The notes beneath the pieces are model-generated. The model did no database searches and was not told where the DNA came from. It saw only the letters and a list, made by a program, of their open reading frames with translations. Positions 12,401 to 21,700 of a stretch of DNA of 64,000 bases are shown piece by piece (position 1 is the first letter of the stretch; each line of letters starts with the position of its first letter). This DNA is from Camarhynchus parvulus (taxonomy: Eukaryota > Chordata > Aves > Passeriformes > Thraupidae): positions 4,045,501-4,109,500 of the forward strand of contig NC_044590.1 of NCBI RefSeq assembly GCF_901933205.1, given 5' to 3'. Position numbers and translations under genes: made by a program.

Positions 12401-14929
12401 TGTTCAGTGCAGCCTTTTCTTGTGGATTCTTTCTTCGAGTCACTTTCTCCTCTGTGATTCATCATTTTGTCTTTAGATTTTGTACTGGAGCCAGATCATA
12501 GGCAATCCAGAATGTTGAGCTGTGCCCAGCTATTCATGTAGCTCCAGCTGCTGTTACTTAAAAAAAATTTCATAAATGTACAAACTCCAGCTTTTACCAT
12601 TAGTTATTTTCTTTCTGTGGTTGTGTTCTTCCTACTTGGGAGTATCCTTTGTTTCTTCTGTTGGTTTCCATCAAGATCTGGTGGAAGTCTTTTCCTGATC
12701 ATTAATTTCTCCATAGCTCTGATTTACATTTCACTTCACTGTTCAGTTTCATCTGGTCCCATCTTCCCTACCCATCCTTAAAAGATCCCAAATCCATATT
12801 AAATCTCATTCATCTCATTTTTGAACTGTTGTCACAAACACATAATTTGCCATTATCTATCAAATTAGAATCATCATTATTTCCTGTTGTGTCCTTTGTT
12901 TCTACTTCTGACACAAACCCAGATTAGTAATAATGACTCCAAACCAGTGGTCACCCAGCTGACTCTCCTACTTGAAAAGCAAGAATCTCCAGATCATACA
13001 GAAGAAACCCACAGTAAGGTCTGCACACTGTATTAATTTAATTTCTTCTTGTTTATCACACTTTTTAAGAGAACCACTTTTTATCCTTGGCATCTGGGCC
13101 ACAGCTATTTACTTGAGTTCAGGGAAGTATTTACTTGTCAGAGAATTAAAGGGGTTAAGCCAGCGGGAATATTTCCCAGATAAGGAATTCAGATATCAGC
13201 CCTAAGCTAGGAAGGCAAAAGCCTCTTGAGACTTGTTTTCTCACCTCCTGTCCGTTTAATTTGTTATTCCCATGCTTTCACGTACTTGATGGCTGCTTGA
13301 CAATTTTATTGTGTGTTGTACAGTCCCTCAGTGATCACACCTCCCTCTCCCTGGCTCCCTCTCCGTGGTCACACAGCTCACATCCAATACTCATCTCCAC
13401 CACCCAGGGTTCTATTGTCCCCTTGGTGTGGCTGTGCAAGTCCCACTGCTGTCAGCAGGAATTACATGTGTGCATCAAGGAGGGGAAAATCCCTCGTGTG
13501 CTCTGCTCTCCTTGTTATCCTGGCACAGTCAGCTCTGGAGATGGCTCATCTGTGAGCCTTTTATTCTCTTGGGTGTCGTGAGTACAGCAAGTTGCCTCCT
13601 AGGATCAGCAGTTTTGCTCTTGAGGTGTTTAGCAAGTTGATTTACTGTGCACGTGTACACATGAAGTGCCCTCATCCCGCCAGCCCCACATCTGGGAGCA
13701 TCCCTGTGTAAGATGGTGGAGCTTCCCATTTCCTTTTTGTGCCACAACACCAGTTCCTAACCAGTCTCCCAGCAGGCTCCAAGTGCAGCAAACCCTCCCA
13801 AATAACATATGTTCAGGCCCTGCCATCTGAAAATTTGGGAAAAATTCAGAAGGTACAAAAGTGTAAATGGCATATTTTTAATTTTCCTTAAAGATCCAGA
13901 GGAAGACATTTTATAAGCACTTCATGTGAGGTGCTGCTAAACAAGGAGTTAGTTCAAATAGTTAGAATCAGTTAGAAAAACTGGAATTCCTTCCAAAATT
14001 AATTGAAGTGTTAAGAGTTGAATTAAAATGGCAGAGTGAAAGCAACCACACACATGAACCAGAGATTTCCAACGCCTGAACATGGATCTGGATTCTCCTC
14101 TGCTCCTTCTGGAAACATCTCAGTTTGGGAGGCACCTGCTGTTTCACACCGGCCACTGTTCCTGAAAATACAACTGAGAATTCAACTCCATTTGCAGCCT
14201 CATTCCTTGAGCACAGTTTGTTACCACAGTTTAGAAAAGCGGGATGGCAAACTAGTTTGGGAAAAAAATCAATTTGCCATCAGATTAGAAATCAACTGTA
14301 AACATGTTGAAGAATTCTTTTTTTTTTTTTTTTTTTCACTACTGCTCTGCCTTTTCTTCACAATCTGTTATGGTGTCAGACTTATTTTGATAATACTTGT
14401 AGAACTTGTCATATTAACAAAGTTATCAAGCAGAGCAAGCACTTGCACAGCAACAGCTGTAGTCCAGCAAGAGTCAAAATAACTGGCCATTGGTATTTGA
14501 AAAAGAATGTCCACATTGTAGTTCCCCAAATCCAAAATATCCTCAGTACTCTCCAGAGTACTTGTAGTTCTATTGAAATAGAAACTGGCCTTAAACCTGG
14601 AACAATCTGCTCCAAACTTTGAAACTGAGGATAAAGACAAAAGGAAAAAAAAATCAGATTTTAAAAATATATATTAGGATTTATTTTTGCTGTGATAGTG
14701 TCACTCAGCTATTTCTGCCTCTGTGGAAGTGGTTCATAAAAAAGGGTCCACATTAAATCCAATACAATGATGGCATTTATTTGATGTTATGTAACAAACT
14801 CAGAAATACTTGTTTAAAAACAAAATAAACCCCATAATCCACTAAGACTGTAAATTGGTGGGGCTGGAACAATCTTTTCATTATTCTTGTCCACAGAGCT
14901 CAATACAATGAGGCCTCAGTTCTTTGCTA

Positions 14930-15160
14930 ACGTCTCTAGGTGTTAACACAATGCTATTAAATCTACTCAATAGCCAAAGATGCAGCCAGTGGATTTATGT
15001 GTCCCATTCCTTGGGAGACATGCAAATCCCACAGATTGGTTTAATGGCCGGGTTTTTCAGCTGCAATGTCTGATTTTGCACGTACATCAGATAATATGCA
15101 TCTATTTATGCAAATTGCTGCCGGATTTATAAGCACAAAACACTCGTGCCTGGGAATTCC
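14930..15160. promoter_or_regulatory. Possible CDH4-proximal enhancer with two octamers
   Basis: Two exact POU octamers ATGCAAAT occur at 15020-15027 and 15108-15115 in the same orientation, 88 bp apart. The intervening sequence holds a CCAATGG-like inverted CCAAT (GATTGG, about 15034) and is free of repeats. It lies 1.4-1.6 kb upstream of the start codon. POU factors such as the Brn family are active where R-cadherin is expressed (retina and brain), so this is a reasonable but untested candidate. Confidence 0.35.
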
Positions 15161-15784
15161 TATTTGTGGCCTTGAGCTGGAGAAGGAAACGATGGGATTT
15201 GGGAGCCAGGGCCCTGCTGTAGGAAAAGAGCAGGAGCCACACTCTGCTCTGAAGCTACTGCTTTCAGTTTTCTGTGAAATTGACTGAAGTTTCGCTTTCT
15301 GACCCTGCCTTGATCTGCCTTTATTTTTACACCAGAAATTTGCTAGTTTAGGGGAGTTAGTTTCCTCCGCTACTGATGTGGATGTGGATTAGGCCTGACA
15401 AGCCTATTTTCCTCTAAAAGAAGCAGGGCCAGGCTCAGGCTGGTTCACAGATACGGTTGAGGAGGCAATGCTGGCACTACACATTTCTCTACCCTATCCT
15501 GGGTTTTTCATCTCTGGATAGATCAGTTTTTTCCTCCCTAGTACATATTTTTTTGTAGCTTTGCTACTACTCCCTCACGCCTGGTTTCTTTCCCTCACAG
15601 CCTGGGCTCTGCTCTCCTCACATGATACACTTATGGACGTAGATATTTTCCTGTGAATACTTATTTTTCCTCATGGGATACACTTGGTTTTCACCTGGCC
15701 ATGTTAGATTTTTGCCCACTGAGAACGTTTCCAGGGCTGTGTTAATTTTCCCCTGGCTATGCTGCTTGTTCCCTTGTGGGAGCA

Positions 15785-16008
15785 TGTAAAGAGGGCTAAA
15801 GGAAATGACCTTAGGTTGGGACAGGGGAGATTGAGATTATATACGGGGAAAAAAATTCAATTATGGTGGTCAGGCATTGGAATGGGTTGCCCAGGAGGTG
15901 GTGGAATCACCAGCTCTGGAGGTGTTTCAGAGCTGTCTGGATCTGGGGCTGGGTGATGCTTTGGGGGTGACTGCAGCATTGCTGTGTTGATGGCTGGACA
16001 TGATGATC
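15785..16008 (+). mobile_element. CR1 LINE, truncated 3' end
   Basis: The sequence follows the well-known 3' portion of avian CR1: GGGACAGGGGAGATTGAGAT, then TGGTCAGGCATTGGAATGG, TTGCCCAGGAGGTGGTGGA, ATCACCAGCTCTGGAGGTG and finally GTTGATGGCTGGACATGATG. It is a 5'-truncated, decayed copy with no coding capacity. It ends only about 190 bp before the CpG island. CR1 copies typically lack a poly-A tail and clear target-site duplications. Confidence 0.85.
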
Positions 16009-16095
16009 AGGGAATCACCGAACCTGAGCTGGAAGGGACACAGATCTTCAAACCCAACCCTTCAGTGAATGGCAGTGATCAAACCACAGCCTTGG
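16009..16095 (-). mobile_element. CR1 LINE 3' fragment in opposite orientation
   Basis: GGAATCACCGAACCTGAGCT, GGAAGGGACACAGATCTTCA and AACCCAACCC match the reverse complement of a CR1 3' end (the GAATCACAGAACC...TTGGAAGGGACC...TCCAACCC pattern). It follows the + strand copy directly, so two CR1 3' ends abut. The right limit is approximate. Confidence 0.55.
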
Positions 16096-16302
16096 CATCA
16101 TCAGCAGCGTGCTCTGTGATGTGAACCCACGATCTCTCTGCATGCGCCGGCTGGTTTGGGCTTCCTTCCCTGGAACACATCAGCTTTTCCCGACAATTTG
16201 GACGCGTAAGTTTCTTCTCCGGACAGACGAGGCTCCCGCGGATCGCGGAGCTCGTCAGGGCGCTGAGAGAGGAAGCGGCAGCGCCGCCGAACCCCTTTCC
16301 CC

Positions 16303-16336
16303 CACCACCATCACCATCATCATCATCATCATCACC
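16303..16336. repeat. (CAT/CAC)n trinucleotide repeat in the CDH4 5' region
   Basis: The repeat mixes CAC and CAT triplets and includes six uninterrupted CAT-type units. It lies about 200-230 bp upstream of the CDH4 start codon at the left edge of the CpG island, so it falls in the promoter or 5' UTR. Such tracts are prone to length variation. Confidence 0.85.
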
Positions 16337-16536
16337 TTCATCCCCGCTCCCCCCGCGGCGGGGCGGCGCCTGTCGCTTTAAGCGGCGCGTGCCCGCGTGC
16401 GCGAGGCGGGGCGCGGCGGCGGCGCGCGGCGGGCGCTTCACCTGCAGCCCGGAGCGGCCGCGGGACCCGGCCGGCTCCGCTCCGCTCCTCGCTGTACGGC
16501 ACCGCTCCGATCCGCTCCGCTCCGCCCGCCGCGGAC

Positions 16537-16602
16537 ATGAGCGCCGGCCCGAGGCGGCGGCTGCTGCTGCTGCTCCTCCTGCCCGTCTGGGGCTCGGCGG
16601 CG
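16537..16602 (+). CDS. CDH4: CDH4 coding exon 1: signal peptide
   Basis: This exon encodes 22 residues that form a textbook secretory signal peptide: a basic n-region (RRR, residues 6-8), a hydrophobic run of seven leucines (9-15) then PVW, and a small-residue c-region, GSAA. Cleavage is likely at the exon junction, after A22, with S20 at -3. The start is well supported. The same frame has a TGA stop at 16264-16266 and no in-frame ATG between it and 16537, and I see no ATG in any frame from about 16340 to 16536. The context is GCGGACATGA, with a purine at -3. The exon ends in phase 0 at a strong donor, GTAAGT (16603-16608). Its high GC reflects the surrounding CpG island. Human CDH4 likewise begins with a short leucine-rich signal ending just before an AHN(E/G)DL segment. 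Confidence 0.9.
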
Positions 16603-18606
16603 GTAAGTGGAAACGGGCGCGGAGCCATCCCTGCCGCGGCTCCTCCGCGCTCGCCGCGGCAACTTCGGGCTCGGGGAGTGAGGGTGATGGTGATGGGTGC
16701 GCGGAGCTCCTGTCGCTGCCCCCGCCGCGCTGCCGTTTCGCACCTCCTTTTTTAAAATCGAATCGCCGCTATGCAGTTTTAATTGTTGTTTTTTTGGAGC
16801 CGTCGCTGAGGTGCCGCCGCGGTGCCGGCACAAGTACGCTCCGCGCTGCGCCTCGCCGGAGAAACTTCGGGGGCAGCGGCGCGTCCCGGCGCGGAGCCGC
16901 TCCGAGCCCCGCCGAGCCCCCGCGGCCGCGCTCCCCGCCGAGCCCCGCTCCGCCCGCGCCCGCTGCAGCCTCTAACTTTTATTTTTACAAGCCTATAAAC
17001 CCGACCGTGGGGGCCCGGTGGTGATGCTCTGAAAGTTTGGGATTTTTAGGGGTTTATTCCCACGGCGCCTGCAATTGAAGGGTTTCTGTAGAACATCAAC
17101 AAGCGCCTGAACGCGTGGCTGCAGTGTTACCGAGCGAGCCGGGCGGCTGCTGGCTTTCGGGCTGGGCTGGCTGCGGGAACAAGAGCCGCTTATTTTTCTG
17201 CCTCAATCCCCCGGTGCCAAGTGGAATCCGTGAGGATGTCCCGAGCCTCGTGGAGGCTGGTGGGTGCCCAGGAATAGCCCCGATGCGCTCTCGTCCAGCG
17301 AGCACCGCTCTAATAACGGGGTGATTTCAGATTAGAAGCCCGCTATCCTCGGTGAGACCCTTTGAAATGTTTCCTAATGGCAACATCTTGCCAGCCGCGG
17401 TCAGAGTCCAACAGAGCCGCCGCTTCCTTGCGCTTCCCATGCAGTAGCTGGCATCCGTCTCCCGAGCGTGATTTTAAGCCGAGTGCATTGGCTTGTGTTC
17501 TGCTTACTAAGCTCATCCGAAAGGACGCTTCCTTCTCTCCTGTTGGTTTCTGTGTCTCTGGTGCAGCGCAGCCGGGGTGCGGGAGTGTCTGGGGGTGCGG
17601 GGGTTGCGGTGCTCCCCGGGGGAGGCAGGTGCCCGCCCGGAGTTGCACTTTGCGGGGAGGCGCCGCTCCCGCTCCCCCGGCTGCAGCCGGCGCTGCCGGC
17701 TCTGGAGGCGGCGGAGGTGCCGGCAGCATCGCTAAGCGATGCTCTGGCTGGCTCTGCCGACAGCCCGGGCGCGTTAGAAATCCCCTGCCACCAGCACTTG
17801 TTAGTGCGTAAATCACCTGGCACTCTCCACGCATAAATCACGGGCTTGTGTGCTGTCAGCGAGTTCCTCTGGAGCCGGGGTCTGGGACCTTCCCTGCCGG
17901 GGAATCCCGAGGAGCCCGGGCTGCTGTGACTGGACTGCCCCGTTCCTGTGGCAGAGGCTGGATCCTTTGCTCAGTCCAAAGTTGCAGCTGAGTGTTTCGT
18001 TGGCTGCGTCCCTCTGGGTGCTGGCACGTTGTGCACGATTCTGTGCATTATCAGGTTTTTAATTATCAGTGGGAATCCCTCCATTCTTTCCCACTGCCGG
18101 GGCAAGAGCAGAGCCAGGAGGGTCCCAGAGGCTGCAGCAGTCAGAAACTGGGATGCTGCTGCAAGGGTGAAGGGTTAGGAAGGGTGTCCTCACCTGGTCA
18201 CAGGCTCCTGTGTTTCTTCCCCTTCCATGCTGGGGTTTCTCAGTAGCAGACCTCGGTGGTTTGGATGTTGCAACATCAGGCCTTTGCGTGTCTCCAGTGC
18301 GAGCACAGCGCCTTGATGAATTGCTGCTCTTTGTTTCCTCCCCTCTTCTGACAGTGCCCACTATTCCAGCCTTCCTACAAACAATGCTCTCTTGTAGTCA
18401 GGCAACTATTGCTGGCCCATTTTATTTTTTGCAGCTACAGTATGGATCCACTCCAACAGATAGGCACTCTAACACAAGCAACTTCCACTTGCACACTGCT
18501 TTACTGTTCAGGTTTGCTCATGCCTAAACGCTTCATCACTGGGTGCAAAATGTTTTCCCAAACAACAAAAGTCATGGTGTGCATTTTCCTTGTTTTGTTT
18601 TTGCAG
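16603..18606 (+). other. CDH4: CDH4 intron 1 (2,004 bp)
   Basis: The intron is bounded by GTAAGT and a polypyrimidine tract with TTTTTGCAG, so it is an ordinary U2-type intron. Its first 370 bp are still CpG island. A second GC-rich, CpG-bearing block covers about 17560-17780 and contains a canonical G-quadruplex motif. The last 800 bp or so are of ordinary composition. The several open frames of 60-210 codons in this interval, on both strands, have the low-complexity Ala/Arg/Pro/Gly make-up expected from GC-rich non-coding DNA. Confidence 0.88.
17574..17603 (+). other. Canonical G-quadruplex motif in intron 1
   Basis: Four G-runs lie on the coding strand: GGGG (17574-17577), GGG (17581-17583), GGGGG (17591-17595) and GGGGG (17599-17603). 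The loops are 3, 7 and 3 nt, which satisfies the usual G3+N1-7 rule. The motif is about 1 kb downstream of the start codon, in the non-template strand and hence in the nascent RNA. Whether it folds is not known. Confidence 0.7.
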
Positions 18607-18718
18607 GCACACAATGGGGATCTTACAGTTAGACCCACTTGCAAGCCTGGCTTCTCAGAACAAGACTACACAGCATTCATCTCCCAGAATATCATGGAAG
18701 GGCAGAAGTTGCTCAAAG
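18607..18718 (+). CDS. CDH4: CDH4 coding exon 2: start of the cadherin prodomain
   Basis: The exon is 112 nt: 37 full codons (residues 23-59) and the first base of a split codon, so it ends in phase 1. It starts AHNGDL, then has the prodomain cysteine in PTCKPGF (C34) and the segment [18 protein letters not shown]. This is the N-terminal part of the cadherin prodomain, which keeps the precursor from adhering until it is removed by a furin-type protease. The acceptor is a pyrimidine-rich tract ending TTTTTGCAG at 18606. The donor is GTAAGT at 18719-18724. The open frame continues about 55 nt into the intron before a stop, so the donor rather than a stop defines the end. The split codon begins with G, which fits the valine expected next in the family (LLxVKF). 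CDH2 is the main alternative and fits much less well. Confidence 0.95.
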
Positions 18719-21700
18719 GTAAGTGGAATAAAAAGCTTAATAGCTTCTGCAATAACTGTATTTTCAGGAGGTGAAAGGAGGCTTAAAGATGCTGGTTTTG
18801 ATGGTGAAATTGTCTGCAGAATTATGTTTGTAGGAGGATGAAACACTAAGTGGTTTACCTGAGCACAGTTTTGAATACAGATGAATCATTCCAAGTCCTC
18901 TGCTGTCTGCTTCAGGTGGATTGTCTGTTACACCATGCGAGGTCATCACTTCACTCTTGAGTCTCCCACTCCCACCCTGTCTGAAGGAACTCTGCATCTG
19001 ATATTTTAGAAAGTATTTTTATGTATGAAATTCAAAGATCCCTAAATTATCTCTGCTTTGAAATGGATGATAAAGCAGACGTTGTTGTTGGAAATGTGGT
19101 AAACAAGCCTACAGACATTCTGTTCACAAATGTGGCATTCATTTTCATTACTGCCCCACTGACAACATGAAAACACAGGCAAAAAGAAACTACCAATTAG
19201 CTTTATAGTAATTGCAGGATTATAACCACTTTTGTGCTTGTAAACTCTAAGATGTCTTCATAATCCAAATAATGGTAGATTATCCTGTGTATTGCTCTGT
19301 CTCCTTTTCAAGTTAAAAATAATTAAACTTTATATTTGCATGACACAGAAAAATACTTTATTCCAAGAGAATTTTTGAAGATCAGAATCCCACGGCAGCC
19401 CAGGAAGTTGGGGAGGATGTCAGGGCTTGGTGCTCTACTCAAGGCTTTATAACTGTGTTTTGCATGTTTTGCAGAGTTTTCCTGAGTACATTTTGCTTGC
19501 ATGCATGTCTCTGTGCCAGAAAGCTGGGATTTCTGTCTTCCTCCAGACCAAGCACCTGCTCTGTTACTTTGATTTTTCTCAGAAGAGAGGGAGAGTTGTC
19601 AGTGTTCTCTCTGGCTTCAGTAGAATCCAGGACTGGACATTTTTGCTCTGCGTGAGCTGGCAATCACTTTTGTTTCTGTGCCCAGTTGTCTTAGTGTTGC
19701 TGTTCAGGAATTCTCTTGACTGGCCTGGCATTAATTAGTAGACCTTGGGGAGTTTATTTTTAGTTTGAAGGGTAACCAATGAGGGAATTGGGATGGACAA
19801 GCTCAAGATTATGCAACCCTAAAGAGACCAAATACCAATAGTTTACACACTTTGTAGCAGTTTTCCCCAGAAGTGAAGGCGGCTTTACAGGTCAGTCTGG
19901 AAACTGGGTAGATTTCATGCTCTTTTAGCTTTGCAAATTATTTGATAAAAAATGTTCTCTGAATACTGTAGAAAGCTATGTCATAAATATATTTGCTCAG
20001 AAGAGTGGTTTTTTGCAGTTTAGTGCTTGATAAATTGTGCTGTGTTTATGGAGGGGGGCAACAGGAATGGAGCAGAAGGGTCTGCTCAGAGGCATTGGGC
20101 GCCTGTGACTTTCAAAACAGCACAGTGGCTGCCATTTCATTTCTGGTTTAAATGATAGTTTTTAAATATGAAATTATATTTACATAGGCTGTCAAGTTGA
20201 TTTGAATGAAAATATATTTCTATTTGATTTTATCCTTTAGGGACCAGTTGTAGTTTTACATTAGTCATGGCAACCCTGCTGCTGATTTAGGGCTTAACTC
20301 ACTCTGGGGACATTCTGTATCCATGCCCCACTTGTAAGATTCATGTCCTGATAATGTTGTCACAGGTTCCATGATTTAAAAGCATTTTCTCAACAAAAGA
20401 AGGAAGAAAAAAAGTGCAAGTGCTGTGTTTGCTAATAAGTAAACTATCATCTTTGCACCTTTTAATCTACAGTCAAATACATGCTGTTGTTTATCATAGA
20501 AAGCAAATATATCTAATTAATTTATACAATAATGGGCAAGAAAATTCTTCTTCATGCTTGTGTTGTTCTTTATATATATACTCTAGCATGTAAAATTGGT
20601 AGTTTTCCAGTTTAGGTTTAATTTTACTTCTTAGCACTTGATGTGTCTGAAGCATAAAATGTTTATCTCTTTCTTCCATCTGGGTGAAGTATTGTACAAT
20701 AGTTCAGACCAAAAATGGGTTCAGATTGCTTACATTATCATGTTTGATAGATTGACATATGTACTATTTCACACCATCTTACCACGCAAAGCTCTGCTGC
20801 CAGCAGCTACCACCATCTTATTCATCAGCATTCAGTAATTCATCTGCAGGCCAAATGGGACTGTTTGCCTGAATTAAACGAAAAAAAAAAAAAGAAAGAA
20901 AGAAAGTAGGCAGAAATTCACCTGTCAGTGCTTTCCTGGAATCTGGGGGTTGGAAAAAGCGTGTCTGTAGCTTGGGAGGCTCTTGGGGGATGTCACAGCG
21001 TGAACATGAGGTTTTTATGGATAACGTTCACCTTGTCCTTAGGAAGGAGAGGTGGGCAGTCCTGGGACAGTTTATCCCTGAAGGTTTGTCCATCAGAAAT
21101 CAGGCAGCATGCAGCCCTCAGGATGGTGGTGAAATTCCTCCACACCATGGAGAAATTGGGATGTTCGTGGTTCTGTGTGGCAATAAATAAACTGAGCATT
21201 TCCCTTTTAAGCTTTGCAAGATTCAGCTCTCAAATGTATGCACTGTTATGAATGCATCAAAATGAAAGTGTTTATAGTATTCTAGGTTTGAATCAAGTTA
21301 AACAGATAATCACTGCTTATAATTGGTTTATTCCAATGGAAATAGCTTAGCCTTAATTTGACAACAAGAGCTTTTACAGAGTCATTGTTTTATTATAAGT
21401 ATGCCGTAAGCTATTAGCTACTACTTTGTGGTTCATCTTATTTGCCTGAGTCAGCTCTCTAACATGCTCAAAACATACAGATTCTAGCAGGAGCTATTTG
21501 TTACACAGTAATTAACTTGTTTATGATAAATGGATGGGAGAAATGTCACGGCATTTTGTTTTATGTATAAATGAAAAGCATCTGCATTCTAAAAATTTCA
21601 TGTTAATTAGACTTAAAATAGTTTTCCCCAGTAGTGCCACAAATACCACACGCTGCACATCACTGCCAACACTGTGGCCTGATGATGGGGTGGTAGCTGA

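Larger units (their letters stand above)
8150..15784. other. Intergenic DNA upstream of CDH4
   Basis: AT-rich non-coding sequence without recognisable exons. It contains (TA)n at 9199-9213, (CA)7 at 10631-10644, a poly-A run at 11837-11852 and a poly-T run at 14318-14336. Two stretches carry paired POU octamers: 9153-9189 and 15020-15115. The second lies about 1.4-1.5 kb before the CDH4 start codon. No mobile element was recognised apart from the CR1 pair that follows. Confidence 0.6.
16195..16970 (+). promoter_or_regulatory. CDH4: CpG-island promoter and 5' UTR region of CDH4
   Basis: Dense CpG begins abruptly around 16.2 kb, surrounds exon 1 and fades by about 16.97 kb, in contrast to the AT-rich flanks. 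Sp1-type GC boxes are visible at 16360-16366 (GGGGCGG) and 16403-16412 (GAGGCGGGGC). No good TATA box was found; a weak CTTTAAGC lies at 16376-16383. A run of TCCGC-like pentamers fills about 16471-16530, just before the start codon. An E-box, CACCTG, lies at 16440-16445. The features indicate a TATA-less CpG-island promoter with dispersed starts, as is usual for classical cadherins. Exact limits and start sites cannot be read from sequence alone. Confidence 0.75.

Noticed and set aside
16206..16211. GTAAGT at the left edge of the CpG island, possible donor of an upstream non-coding exon
   Set aside because: No matching acceptor or transcript evidence can be seen, and the CDH4 start codon lies in sequence continuous with the island.
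16389..17024. 211-codon open frame on the + strand across the CpG island
   Set aside because: It is in a different frame from CDH4 exon 1, begins with a non-ATG codon and has the Ala/Arg/Pro composition of GC-rich DNA with few stops.
17343..17841. Overlapping open frames of 120-163 codons on both strands in intron 1
   Set aside because: Long frames on both strands at once reflect GC content. None has a known domain.
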